Assembly: GCF_050563535.1 (NCBI RefSeq)
Contig: NZ_JBNXUO010000008.1
Location: forward strand, 62,001 to 126,000
Direction of reading: 5' to 3'
Origin: Falsiroseomonas sp050563535
GTDB taxonomy: Bacteria; Pseudomonadota; Alphaproteobacteria; Acetobacterales; Acetobacteraceae
DNA: 64,000 nt
The notes under the pieces were generated by a model, which saw nothing but the letters and a program-made list of their open reading frames with translations, did not search any database and was not told where the DNA came from. Both the position numbers and the translations under genes were made by a program. Shown here piece after piece: positions 8,528-16,919 of this stretch. How positions within the stretch are numbered: the first letter of the stretch is position 1; each line of letters starts with the position of its first letter.

Positions 8528-9613
8528 ATGAACGCCGTGGTCTCCACCCGCTTCCACCCCCTCCGCGTCGTCGCCGTCACGCGCGAGACGCCGGATGCGG
8601 TCGCCATCACCCTCCGGCCGCCCCCGCAGGCCGAGGCGCTGTTCCGCTTCGCGCCGGGACAGTATCTCACGCTGCGCCGCGTCATCGACGGCGCGGAACA
8701 GCGGCGCAGCTATTCCATCTGCTCGGCGCCCGAGGACGGGACCCTGCGGATCGGCGTGAAGCGCGTGCCCGGCGGCCTGTTCTCCACCTGGGCAGTGGAA
8801 GGGCTGAAGCCGGGCGACGTGGTGGAGGCGATGCCGCCCGAGGGCCGCTTCGGCCTGCAGCCCGACGCCCCGGCGCCGCGCACGGTGCTGGCCATCGCCT
8901 GCGGCAGCGGCATCACCCCCGTGCTGTCCATCCTCTCCAGCCTGCTGGCGCGGGACCCGGCCAGCCGCGCCGTGCTGCTCTACGGCAACCGCAGCGCCGC
9001 CGACATCATGTTCCGCACCGCGATCGAGGACCTGAAGGACCGGCACCTGTCGCGCCTGTCGGTGGTGCATGTCCTGTCGCGCGAGAAGCACGAGCTGGCC
9101 GCGCTGCACGGCCGGCTGGACGCCGCGCGCATCCGCGCGCTGCTGCCGGGCCTGGTCGAGCCCGCGGCGATCGACGCCGCCTTCCTCTGCGGCCCCGCCG
9201 GCCTGCCGGACGCCGCGGCGGAGGCGCTGGCCGCGCTCGGCGTCCCGCCCGGCCGCATCCACACGGAACACTTCACCGCGGCCGGCCCGGCCCGCGCCGC
9301 CCCGGCCCCGCCCCCTGCCGCCGCAGCCGAACCGGCCGCGACCGCCGCCATCACCCTCGACGGCGTCACGCGGGAGATCGCGCTCCTGCCCGGCGAGACG
9401 GTGCTGGAGGGCGGGCTCCGCGCCGGGATGGACCTGCCCTGGTCCTGCCGCGGCGGCATGTGCTGCACCTGCCGCGCCCGGTTGACGGAGGGCGCGGTGG
9501 CGATGGACGCGAATTATTCGCTGCAACCCTGGGAACTCGCGGGCGGCTACGTGCTGACCTGCCAGTCCCGCCCCACCACGAAGACGCTGGCGCTGGACTA
9601 CGACGCGGCCTGA
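8528..9613 (+). CDS. paaE: Phenylacetyl-CoA epoxidase reductase subunit E
   Basis: PaaE passes electrons from NADPH to the PaaA di-iron centre. The 361-residue protein has a ferredoxin-reductase FAD domain (RRSYSICSAP at about 57-66) and an NAD(P) domain (AIACGSGITPVLSILSSLL). The C-terminal plant-type 2Fe-2S domain contains CRGGMCCTCRARL and a fourth cysteine in VLTCQSRP. A Pro/Ala-rich linker near 255-280 joins the modules. An AAGGGAG site precedes ATG 8528. Confidence 0.95.
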   Translation: MNAVVSTRFHPLRVVAVTRETPDAVAITLRPPPQAEALFRFAPGQYLTLRRVIDGAEQRRSYSICSAPEDGTLRIGVKRVPGGLFSTWAVEGLKPGDVVEAMPPEGRFGLQPDAPAPRTVLAIACGSGITPVLSILSSLLARDPASRAVLLYGNRSAADIMFRTAIEDLKDRHLSRLSVVHVLSREKHELAALHGRLDAARIRALLPGLVEPAAIDAAFLCGPAGLPDAAAEALAALGVPPGRIHTEHFTAAGPARAAPAPPPAAAAEPAATAAITLDGVTREIALLPGETVLEGGLRAGMDLPWSCRGGMCCTCRARLTEGAVAMDANYSLQPWELAGGYVLTCQSRPTTKTLALDYDAA

Positions 9614-9618
9614 GGCGC

Positions 9619-9652
9619 GGGGGGGCGGGGTGCCCGGAACCCGCACCCCCCC
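9619..9652 (+). terminator. G/C-rich hairpin after paaE
   Basis: A run of seven G (9619-9625) and GGGT (9628-9631) can pair with ACCC (9639-9642) and seven C (9646-9652), forming a strong stem just after the paaE stop. There is no T-run, so termination would be partial or Rho-assisted. Confidence 0.4.
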
Positions 9653-9669
9653 GGCCGCGTCCCAGCGGC

Positions 9670-10131
9670 ATGACGATGCTCGGATGGCAGATCTGCCGCC
9701 CCCATGAGGTCGAAAGCTCCGGCAAGGCCTGCCTCGACAAGGCGGGCCGGTGGAACAGCGGCGGCAGCCGGATCGTCTACCTGTCCGAGCATCCCGCGCT
9801 CGCGGTGCTGGAGGCCCGCGTCCATCTCGACATGGAGCACCATGAGATGGAGCACGACCACCTGCTGCTGCGGGTCGCCCTGCCGGCCCACAGCATCGAG
9901 GAACTGGAGGAGATGCCGGCCGACCCGGCCGCCTTCGGCGATGCCTGGCTGCGGGACGGCCGCAGCGCGGTGCTGCGCGTGCCCTCCATCGTCGTACAGG
10001 AAGGGCGGAACCTGCTGCTCAACCCCGACCACCCGGAAGGCCGTGCCGCGCGGGTGGTGCAGGCCACGCCCTTCCGCTTCGATCCGCGATTGTGGCGGGA
10101 CGGCGCACCGCGCAATTCCGGCGGGCCGTAA
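9670..10131 (+). CDS. RES-domain protein (NAD+-degrading toxin family), no antitoxin seen
   Basis: The 153-residue protein is a compact RES domain, known from the ParT/MbcT/Res toxins, which degrade or transfer ADP-ribose from NAD+. The characteristic residues are present: Arg10 (ICRPHE), the GRWNSGGSRIVYLSE motif with Tyr37, and Glu48 in ALAVLEARVHL. RES genes normally follow an Xre/DUF2384 antitoxin gene, but only a 56-bp hairpin-bearing gap separates this one from paaE. It ends within the typical 150-160 residue size. It may be a domesticated or orphan member. Confidence 0.85.
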   Translation: MTMLGWQICRPHEVESSGKACLDKAGRWNSGGSRIVYLSEHPALAVLEARVHLDMEHHEMEHDHLLLRVALPAHSIEELEEMPADPAAFGDAWLRDGRSAVLRVPSIVVQEGRNLLLNPDHPEGRAARVVQATPFRFDPRLWRDGAPRNSGGP

Positions 10132-10207
10132 CAACTCCCACGCGAACTTGATCTGAACCGGAACAGTCCTGCCGCGTCCCTACCGCGTCCGACATCGGAG
10201 GGACACG

Positions 10208-11695
10208 ATGGCCATCATCAACGGAAGCGGCCGCATCGACGGCACCAGCGCGGCAGACACCCTGACCGGCGCAGGCGACAGCGACACCATCATCGGCTTC
10301 GAAGGGGCCGATCGGCTGGAAGGCGGCGACGGTTTCGACTTCGCCGGCTATTTCGACAGCCCCGGCGCGGTCAATGTCGCCCTTGCCACCGGCATCGTCA
10401 GCAACGACGGCTATGGCAGCGTGGACACGCTGTCCGGCATCGAGGGCGTGATCGGCTCCGGCTCGAACGACGTCATCTCGGGCCGGGACGACTTCGACGT
10501 GCTGCTCGGCATCGGCGGCGACGACCTGCTGTCGGGGCTTGGCGGGGACGACCTGCTGAACGGCGGCGCGGGCGACGACAACATCGACGGCGGCGGCGGC
10601 ACCGACACCGCGTACTACACCGGCGTGCGGAGCCTCTACACCGTCACCGCCACGATCGGCGGCGCGATCATCACGGACACGCGCGGCGGGCCGGACTCGC
10701 AGGGCACCGACGTCGTGGTCAACACGGAGTTCTTCCGTTTCAGCAACGGCACCGTCAGCCTGTCGGAGCTGCTCGCCGGCACCGCCCCGCGTCCGGCGCC
10801 GCAGGCCCCGGTCTACGACTTCGGCGCCGACGGGCGGGCCGACGTGCTGTTCCGCACCGGCGACGGCACGCTCGCCGCCGTGAACCTCAACGGCGCCTTC
10901 GTGGAGAGCGCGACGGAATTCTCCCTCGCCACGCCGACCGGCGCGCGGCTGGGCGGCAGCGGCGACTTCAACGGCGACGGCCGCGCCGACATCGTCTGGC
11001 GCGGCGAGGACAGCAGCGTCAACATGTGGTTCATGGACGGCGCCAACGTGGCCGCCCAGGGCACGATCTCCTTCGTGCCGGACGAAAGCTGGCAGATCGA
11101 GGGCACCGGCGACTTCAACGGCGACGGCAAGTCCGACCTGCTGTGGCGCGACGTGTTCGGCAACATCGGCGTCTGGCTGATGGACGGCGCCAACATCCTG
11201 AACGCCGGGATCGTCGGCCCGAATGCCGGCAACAACTGGCAGATCGCGGACACCGGCGACTTCAACGGCGACGGCAAGGCCGACGTGCTGTGGCGCGACG
11301 TGCTCGGCAATGTCGGCGTCTGGCTGATCGACGGCCTCAACCTCCTCAACGCCAGCGTCGTCGGGCCGAACCCCGGCAACAACTGGCAGATCATCGGGGC
11401 GGGCGACCTGAACGGCGACGGCAAGTCGGACATCGTCTGGAACGACAACTTCGGCAACATCGGCCAGTGGCAGATGGACGGCCTGCAGCTCGCGGGCGCC
11501 AGCCTCTACAACCCGCCGCCGGCCGGCTGGTCGATCGAGTCGATCGGCGACTACGACGACAACGGGCGGGCCGACCTGTTCTGGCGCGGCCCGGCCGGCG
11601 AATACGGCGTCTGGACGGTCAATGGCGGCCAGGTGGAGAGCGCGGTCCTGCTCTCCTCCGCGATCGCCTCCGACTGGCAGGTGGCGCTGATCTGA
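10208..11695 (+). CDS. RTX/FG-GAP repeat calcium-binding protein, probably type I secreted
   Basis: The 495-residue acidic protein starts without a signal peptide. It has RTX-like Gly/Asp repeats in the first third, clearest as GGDDLLSGLGGDDLLNGGAGDDN (about 100-125). From about 200 onward come six FG-GAP/VCBS-type repeats of form DFNGDGKSDLLWRD. Each contains the calcium-binding DxNGDG loop, and the last is degenerate (DYDDNGRADLFWRG). A GGAGGGA site precedes ATG 10208. Such proteins are exported by type I systems or act as surface adhesins; no exporter is encoded nearby. The near-identical repeats also make direct DNA repeats near 10965, 11110, 11260 and 11405. Confidence 0.85.
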   Translation: MAIINGSGRIDGTSAADTLTGAGDSDTIIGFEGADRLEGGDGFDFAGYFDSPGAVNVALATGIVSNDGYGSVDTLSGIEGVIGSGSNDVISGRDDFDVLLGIGGDDLLSGLGGDDLLNGGAGDDNIDGGGGTDTAYYTGVRSLYTVTATIGGAIITDTRGGPDSQGTDVVVNTEFFRFSNGTVSLSELLAGTAPRPAPQAPVYDFGADGRADVLFRTGDGTLAAVNLNGAFVESATEFSLATPTGARLGGSGDFNGDGRADIVWRGEDSSVNMWFMDGANVAAQGTISFVPDESWQIEGTGDFNGDGKSDLLWRDVFGNIGVWLMDGANILNAGIVGPNAGNNWQIADTGDFNGDGKADVLWRDVLGNVGVWLIDGLNLLNASVVGPNPGNNWQIIGAGDLNGDGKSDIVWNDNFGNIGQWQMDGLQLAGASLYNPPPAGWSIESIGDYDDNGRADLFWRGPAGEYGVWTVNGGQVESAVLLSSAIASDWQVALI

Positions 11696-11781
11696 AGGCG
11701 CCGCAGCCCGGCGGGGCCGCTGGGTCCCGCCGGGCGATGCGCCCGCATCCGCCGGGGCCGAGCGGCCCCGGCGGGCCTCCT

Positions 11782-11816
11782 CATAGGGTCGGTCGAATGC
11801 TTCGACCGACCCTATG
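11782..11816. terminator. 16-bp perfect hairpin between convergent genes
   Basis: CATAGGGTCGGTCGAA (11782-11797) is followed by a TGC loop and its exact complement (11801-11816). It sits between the converging RTX/FG-GAP and tetR genes and could stop transcription from both sides, though no T-run follows. A copy of the intergenic GC-rich repeat begins 12 bp downstream. Confidence 0.65.
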
Positions 11817-11828
11817 CCCTTGTCGGAC

Positions 11829-11925
11829 CCTCAGGCGCCGGGCGCGGCCTCCGGCCACTTGGCTGCGCGCCAACTGGCGTAGCGGCCGTTCGGCCAGCTG
11901 CGCTGGCCGCATGGGTCGGTGCATG
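11829..11925. repeat. Intergenic GC-rich repeat, copy 1
   Basis: The sequence opening CCTCAGGCGCCGGGCG, followed by a GGCC-rich palindromic stretch and TTGGCTGCGCGCC, resembles two other intergenic stretches at 18102 and 46876. It lies in a non-coding gap next to a hairpin. Similarity was judged by eye, so exact boundaries are uncertain. Confidence 0.45.
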
Positions 11926-11937
11926 ATGCCGGGCGTA

Positions 11938-12564
11938 TCAGCCCGCCTCCTGCGGCTCCCGCAGCGTCGCCACCGCGCCCGCCGCGCCTTCCGCCACCAG
12001 CGCCGCCGCCATCCGCGCATAGTCGTGCCGCGACAGGCCCCGCCCCTCGCGGTGCCACAGGTGGTGCCAGTTCAGCATCGCGAAGAAGCTCATCGTCAGC
12101 GGGACCAGCAGCCTGCGGTCGCGCGCCGCATCCGCGTTCAGCGCCGCGACCAGCACCGCGGCCTCGGCGACCAGCTCGCGCTCCATCGCCTTCAGCGCCT
12201 CCTGCCGCGCGGGGGAGAGGAGTTTCATGCAGTTCAGCTGCACCTGGTGCACCGCATCCGCGTGGCGATAGGCATCCAGCAGGCGGAAGGCCAGCGCCTC
12301 CAGCCTGCGGCGCGGCGGCTCGGCCGCGTCGCCCGTGCCGCGCGCGACCTCCACCAGCCGCCGCAGGTGCTGCGCCAGCACGTCGAACAGCAGTTCCTCC
12401 TTGTCCTTCCAGTAGTGGTAGAACAGCGCCTTCGAGACCTGCGACGCCTCCGCGATCATCGCCATGCTCGCGCGGTCGTAGCCGTGGCGCGCGAACAGCT
12501 CCGCCGCGCGGTCCAGGATGGCCTGCCGCCTTTCCCCGTGGTCCTCGGCCCTCGCGCGCGGCAT
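11938..12564 (-). CDS. TetR family regulator of the phenylacetate operon
   Basis: The 208-residue protein has a TetR-type N-terminal helix-turn-helix (ILDRAAELFARHGYDRASMAMIAEASQVSKALFYHYWKDKEELL, about 15-60) and an all-helical ligand domain. It is the last gene of the paaG-paaI-paaK-tetR operon, starting immediately after the paaK stop (TAG then ATG). TetR-type PaaR regulators sensing phenylacetyl-CoA are known in other bacteria. A palindrome in the paaG/paaN divergent promoter (15176-15191) is the likely binding site. Confidence 0.88.
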   Translation of the reverse strand: MPRARAEDHGERRQAILDRAAELFARHGYDRASMAMIAEASQVSKALFYHYWKDKEELLFDVLAQHLRRLVEVARGTGDAAEPPRRRLEALAFRLLDAYRHADAVHQVQLNCMKLLSPARQEALKAMERELVAEAAVLVAALNADAARDRRLLVPLTMSFFAMLNWHHLWHREGRGLSRHDYARMAAALVAEGAAGAVATLREPQEAG

Positions 12565-13875
12565 CTACGCCTTCGGCCTCCGGTCCACCACGCGCCGGGC
12601 CTTGCCGACGCTGCGCTCGATCGCGCCGGGGTCGCGCAGCTCGATCCGCGCGCTGACGCCGATCATCGCCTTGACGTGGTGCGCCAGCGCCTTCGCGGCC
12701 CCCGCGCGCTCCGCCTCGTCGGTGCCGGGCTCGCATTCCACCGCGATGGTCATGGAATCCATCGGGCCTTCCCGCGTGAGGATCAGCTGGTAATGGGGGG
12801 CGAGGTGCGGGACACGCAGGATCTGCTCCTCCACCTGGCTCGGGAACAGGTTGACGCCGCGCAGGATGATCATGTCGTCGCTGCGGCCGGTGATCTTCTG
12901 CATCCGCCGGAAGGCCGGCCGCGCCGTGCCGGGCAGCAGCCGCGTCAGGTCGCGCGTGCGGTAGCGGATGACCGGCATGGCCTGCTTCGTCAGGCTGGTG
13001 AAGACCAGCTCCCCCGGCTCGCCGTCCGGCACGGGCGCGCCTGTCTCGGGGTCCACGATCTCGGGGTAGAAGTGGTCCTCCCAGACATGCGGGCCGTCCT
13101 TCGTCTCGACGCATTCGTTGGCGACGCCGGGGCCCATCACCTCCGACAGGCCGTAGATGTCGACGGCGTGGATGCCGAAGGCGTCCTCGATCTGCGCGCG
13201 CATCGCCTCGGTCCAGGGCTCGGCGCCGAAGATGCCGATCTTCAGCGAGGTCGCGCGCGGGTCCTTGCCCTGCCGCCTGAACTCGTCGAGCAGGGCGAGC
13301 ATGTAGGACGGCGTGACCATGATGATGTCGGGGCGGAAATCCTCGATCAGCTGCACCTGCCGCTCCGTCATGCCGCCGGAGACGGGGACGACGGTGCAGC
13401 CCATCGCCTCCGCCCCGTAATGCGCGCCGAGCCCGCCGGTGAACAGCCCGTAGCCATAGGCCACATGAACCATCATCCCCGGCCTGCCGCCGGAGGCGCG
13501 GATGGATCGCGCGACGAGGCTGCTCCAGACCTCGATGTCGGACTTCGTGTAGCCGACCACGGTCGGCTTGCCGGTGGTGCCGGAGGAGGCGTGGATGCGC
13601 GCCACCTCCTCCATCGGGACGGCGAACATGCCGAAGGGGTAGTTGTCCCGCAGGTCCGCCTTGGTGGTGAAGGGGAACCGCGCGATGTCGGGCAGGTCGC
13701 GGAAGTCGTCCGGCGTGACCCCGGCGGCGTCGAAGGCGCGGCGGTAATGCGGCACGTTGGCATAGGCATGGCGCAGCGTCGCCGCGAGCCGTTCGTGCTG
13801 CAGGGCGCGCATCGCGCCGGGGTCCATGCGCTCGGCCTCGTCGAGCAGGGCGGCGGGCGGCGGTTCTGCCGGCAT
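12565..13875 (-). CDS. paaK: Phenylacetate-CoA ligase
   Basis: PaaK activates phenylacetate with ATP and CoA, the first step of the pathway. The 436-residue protein has the AMP-binding P-loop HASSGTTGKPTVVGYT, the adenylation motif YGLSEVMGPG, YRTRDLTRLLPG, and the C-terminal hinge and lysine region KITGRSDDMIILRGVNLFPSQVEEQIL, all typical of PaaK. ATG 13875 starts one base inside the paaI stop (TGATG). The longer open frame upstream is only read-through of another frame of paaI. Confidence 0.95.
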   Translation of the reverse strand: MPAEPPPAALLDEAERMDPGAMRALQHERLAATLRHAYANVPHYRRAFDAAGVTPDDFRDLPDIARFPFTTKADLRDNYPFGMFAVPMEEVARIHASSGTTGKPTVVGYTKSDIEVWSSLVARSIRASGGRPGMMVHVAYGYGLFTGGLGAHYGAEAMGCTVVPVSGGMTERQVQLIEDFRPDIIMVTPSYMLALLDEFRRQGKDPRATSLKIGIFGAEPWTEAMRAQIEDAFGIHAVDIYGLSEVMGPGVANECVETKDGPHVWEDHFYPEIVDPETGAPVPDGEPGELVFTSLTKQAMPVIRYRTRDLTRLLPGTARPAFRRMQKITGRSDDMIILRGVNLFPSQVEEQILRVPHLAPHYQLILTREGPMDSMTIAVECEPGTDEAERAGAAKALAHHVKAMIGVSARIELRDPGAIERSVGKARRVVDRRPKA

Positions 13876-14306
13876 CACTGTGCGTCCTCCACGAGATGGC
13901 CTTCGATCACCCGCGACAGGCCGCGGAAGACGGCGACGGGCCTGCCCTCCCCATCGGTCACGGTGACGTCGGTGATGCCGCTGCGCCCGGCGGACGCGGT
14001 CTGCACCGCGCGCGCCGTCAGCCGGTCGCCGAGCCGCGCGGGGCGCAGATAGGTGATGGTGTTGCTCTGCGCGACAGCGCGGCGGTTGAAGGAATTGCAG
14101 GCGAAGGCGAAGGCGGAATCGGCCAGCGCGAAGATGAAGCCGCCATGGGCGATGCCGTGGCCGTTCACCATCCGCTCCTCGATGCGCATCGTCATGTCGC
14201 ATTCGCCGGGCGCGATGCGCGCGATCTCCATGCCGAGACCGGCCGAGGCGCGGTCCTCGGCCCACATCGCCCGCGCGCAGGCCTCGGCCATCTGCCCCGG
14301 CGTCAT
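13875..14306 (-). CDS. paaI: Phenylacetate pathway acyl-CoA thioesterase PaaI
   Basis: PaaI is a hot-dog-fold thioesterase that rescues CoA from dead-end intermediates of the pathway. The 143-residue protein has the motif NGHGIAHGGFIFALADSAFAFACNS, with the catalytic Asp in ALADSAF, then SNTITYLRPARLGDRLTARA. It overlaps paaG by 4 bp (ATGA) upstream and paaK by 1 bp downstream, so all three are translationally coupled. Confidence 0.94.
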   Translation of the reverse strand: MTPGQMAEACARAMWAEDRASAGLGMEIARIAPGECDMTMRIEERMVNGHGIAHGGFIFALADSAFAFACNSFNRRAVAQSNTITYLRPARLGDRLTARAVQTASAGRSGITDVTVTDGEGRPVAVFRGLSRVIEGHLVEDAQ

Positions 14307-15100
14307 TCCGGCGCCCCTTCGAAGCGCGCGGGGCGCTTCTGCTGGAAGGCGGCGACGCCTTCGGCATAGTCCGCGCCGCGGCCGAGTTCGCGCTGGATGC
14401 CGGCCTCCAGCGCCAGCTGCTGCACCAGCGTGTTGCCCTCCGCCGCGTCCAGCGCGCGCTTGGTCGCGGCCAGCGCCTTCGCCGGCAGGCGCGCGAGCCG
14501 GGCGCAGACGGCCTCGGCCTCCGCCATCAGCGAGGCCGCCGGGACCGCGCGGTGGACCAGCCCCATCGCCGCGGCCTCCACCCCCGTGACGGGTTCGCCG
14601 AGCATCGCCATCGCCCGCGCGCGGGCGGGGCCGACCAGGCGCGGCAGGGTCCAGGTGGCGGCGGAATCGGGGATCAGCCCGATGCGGATGAAGGCCTGCA
14701 CGAACCTGGCATCCTCGGCCGCCAGGGTGATGTCGCAGGCGAAGGCCACCGACGCGCCCGCCCCCGCCGCCGTGCCCTGCACCGCGCAGACCACCGGCTT
14801 CGGCAGGTCGCGCAGCGCGCGGACCAGGCGGTTCCAGCCGCGTTCCAGCACCGCGCCGAGATCGACGCCGGCCTCCGTCAGCCCGGGTTCCGCCAGGTCC
14901 TGCCCGGCGCAGAAGGCCCGCCCGGCGCCGGCCAGCAGCACGGCGCGGCAGGCGGGATCGGCCGCCGCCTCCTCCAGCGCCGCCAGCAGCGCGGCATGCA
15001 GCGCGGCATCGAAGGCGTTCAGCCGCTGCGGCCGGTTCAGCAGCAGCAGCCGCCAGCCGTCCCGCCGCTCGACCAGCAACGGCCCTGCGGTCTCTCCCAT
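14303..15100 (-). CDS. paaG: 2-(1,2-epoxy-1,2-dihydrophenyl)acetyl-CoA isomerase
   Basis: This 265-residue crotonase-fold enzyme should convert the ring epoxide into oxepin-CoA. The oxyanion-hole segments are visible as GAGRAFCAGQDLAEPGL (about 60) and QGTAAGAGASVAFACDI (about 110). The LIPDSAATWTLPRLVG segment carries the Asp typical of isomerases rather than the two-Glu hydratase pattern. It is the first gene of the leftward paaG-paaI-paaK-tetR operon. PaaB-type paralogues cannot be fully excluded, but context supports PaaG. Confidence 0.85.
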   Translation of the reverse strand: MGETAGPLLVERRDGWRLLLLNRPQRLNAFDAALHAALLAALEEAAADPACRAVLLAGAGRAFCAGQDLAEPGLTEAGVDLGAVLERGWNRLVRALRDLPKPVVCAVQGTAAGAGASVAFACDITLAAEDARFVQAFIRIGLIPDSAATWTLPRLVGPARARAMAMLGEPVTGVEAAAMGLVHRAVPAASLMAEAEAVCARLARLPAKALAATKRALDAAEGNTLVQQLALEAGIQRELGRGADYAEGVAAFQQKRPARFEGAPE

Positions 15101-15171
15101 GACGTCCTCCGCCGTTCCTTCTTGGCGCGGGACGCCAGACCGGGTGGCCCCGTGCCGCCGCCACGACGCTA

Positions 15172-15199
15172 TTGACTGACCGTCCGGTCAGCTTATTGT
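15172..15199 (+). promoter_or_regulatory. paaN promoter with palindromic TetR-type operator
   Basis: The perfect palindrome CTGACCGTCCGGTCAG (15176-15191) lies between a -35 TTGACT (15172-15177) and a -10 TATTGT (15194-15199), spaced 16 bp. Its form (GACCGnnCGGTC) is typical of TetR-family operators. It sits in the 137-bp divergent region between paaG and paaN, so the TetR regulator encoded at the end of the paaG operon could control both directions. Confidence 0.7.
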
Positions 15200-15237
15200 C
15201 GCAACCACCGCAGGTCAATCGCGGGGAGGAAACGGGC

Positions 15238-16887
15238 ATGACGGGGTTCTCCACGACGCATGCGGAGACGCTGCGCAGGGCCATGGCGGCCGCCCGGTCC
15301 CGCGGCCATTTCTCCGCCTACCCCGAGGCGCCGTCCGGGAAGATCTACGGCGAGACCGCCAAGGCCGAGGCGGAGGCCGCCTTCGCCGCCCTGCTCGGCA
15401 AGCCCTTCGAGGCGGGCGACACCCTCCTCGGCGACGAGCATTCGCCCTGGGGCCCGAGGCTCGGCATCACCTATCCCGCGCATGGCGTGGAGACGCTGGT
15501 GGCCCGCGCCGCCGCCGCCGCGCCCGCCTGGGCCGATGCGCCGGGCGACACCCGCGCGGGCGTCTGCCTCGAGATCCTGCACCGGCTGAACCGCGCCAGC
15601 TTCCTGATGGCCAATGCGGTGATGCACACCACCGGCCAGGCCTTCGTGATGGCCTTCCAGGCCGGCGGCCCGCACGCGCAGGACCGCGGGCTGGAAGCGG
15701 TGGCCTATGCGATGGACGAACTCTCCCGCATCCCCGGCGAGGCGAGCTGGACCAAGCCGATGGGGAAGGAGGCGGTGACGCTCCGCAAGTCCTTCCGCGC
15801 CGTGCCGCGCGGCATCGGGCTGGTCATCGGCTGCGCCACCTTCCCCACCTGGAACGGCTATCCGGGCCTGTTCGCGAGCCTGGCGACCGGCAATGCGGTG
15901 ATCGTCAAGCCGCACCCCGCCGCCATCCTGCCCCTCGCCCTCACCGTCCGCACCGCGCGGGAGGTGCTGGCCGAGGCCGGCTTCAGCCCGGATGTGGTGC
16001 AGCTTGCCCCCGACATGGCGGAGGCGCCGATCGCGGGGGCGCTGGCCACGCATCCCGCCATCGGCATCGTGGATTTCACAGGCGGCCCCGCCTTCGGCGC
16101 CTGGCTGCGCGCCCATGTCGGCGGCCGCAAGGCGCTGCACACCGAGGAAGCGGGCGTGAACCCGGTGGTGCTGCACTCCACCGCGGATCTTGCGGGGCTG
16201 TGCCGCAACCTCGCCTTCTCGCTCTGCCTCTACGCCGGCCAGATGTGCACGGCGCCGCAGAACATCTTCGTCCCCGCCGGCGGCATCGCGACCGACCGGG
16301 GCCACATGTCCTTCGAGCAGGTGGGCGCCGCGCTGGTCGCCGCCATCGACGCGCTGCTGTCCGACCCCGCCCGCGCCGCCGGCGTGCTCGGCGCCATCCA
16401 GAACCCGGCGACGCTCGACCGCATCGCCGCCGCGCGCGGGCTCGGCCGCGTGCTGCGCGACAGCGCGCCGGTGCCCGGCCAGGACGCCGCCCGCACCGCG
16501 ACGCCGCTGCTGGTCGAGGTCGATGCCGGGGACCGTGCCGCCTGGGGCGAGGAACGCTTCGGCCCCATCGCCTTCCTGATCCGCTGCGCCGATGCCGATG
16601 CCGCGCTCGCCCTCGCCGCCGGCTCGGCCAGCGCGCGTGGCGCCATCACCGCGCTGGTCCATTCCACCGACGAGGCCTTCCTGGCACGCGCCGAGGACGC
16701 CTTCGCGCGCGCCGGCGCGGCGCTGAGCGAGAACCTGACCGGTGGCGTCTTCGTCAACCAGTCCGCCGCCTTCAGCGACTACCACGTCAGCGGCGCCAAT
16801 CCCGCGGGCACCTCCTGCCTGACGGATGCGGCCTATGTCGCGAACCGATTCCATATCGCCATGGCGCGCCGCCCCGTGGCAGCCTGA
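15238..16887 (+). CDS. paaN: Phenylacetate degradation aldehyde dehydrogenase PaaN
   Basis: PaaN-type enzymes oxidise the ring-opened semialdehyde of the pathway. The 549-residue protein is an aldehyde dehydrogenase with the catalytic cysteine in YAGQMCTAPQN, the general-base glutamate in HTEEAGVNPVVL, and the long N-terminus typical of PaaN (HFSAYPEAPSGKIYGE). Unlike enterobacterial PaaZ it has no C-terminal MaoC-like hydratase domain, so oxepin-CoA ring cleavage must come from a separate protein not seen here. GGGGAGGA precedes ATG 15238. Confidence 0.9.
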   Translation: MTGFSTTHAETLRRAMAAARSRGHFSAYPEAPSGKIYGETAKAEAEAAFAALLGKPFEAGDTLLGDEHSPWGPRLGITYPAHGVETLVARAAAAAPAWADAPGDTRAGVCLEILHRLNRASFLMANAVMHTTGQAFVMAFQAGGPHAQDRGLEAVAYAMDELSRIPGEASWTKPMGKEAVTLRKSFRAVPRGIGLVIGCATFPTWNGYPGLFASLATGNAVIVKPHPAAILPLALTVRTAREVLAEAGFSPDVVQLAPDMAEAPIAGALATHPAIGIVDFTGGPAFGAWLRAHVGGRKALHTEEAGVNPVVLHSTADLAGLCRNLAFSLCLYAGQMCTAPQNIFVPAGGIATDRGHMSFEQVGAALVAAIDALLSDPARAAGVLGAIQNPATLDRIAAARGLGRVLRDSAPVPGQDAARTATPLLVEVDAGDRAAWGEERFGPIAFLIRCADADAALALAAGSASARGAITALVHSTDEAFLARAEDAFARAGAALSENLTGGVFVNQSAAFSDYHVSGANPAGTSCLTDAAYVANRFHIAMARRPVAA

Positions 16888-16919
16888 CCACCACGACAAG
16901 CAACAGGGAGGAGTTCACG

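Noticed and set aside
10900..11600. CRISPR-like direct repeats
   Set aside because: The repeats are in-frame FG-GAP coding repeats within one gene, with irregular identity and no cas genes. No CRISPR array occurs in the window.
11026..14052. A 1008-codon plus-strand open frame
   Set aside because: It crosses out of frame through the FG-GAP gene and antisense through tetR and paaK, and shows only low-complexity Arg/His-rich translation.
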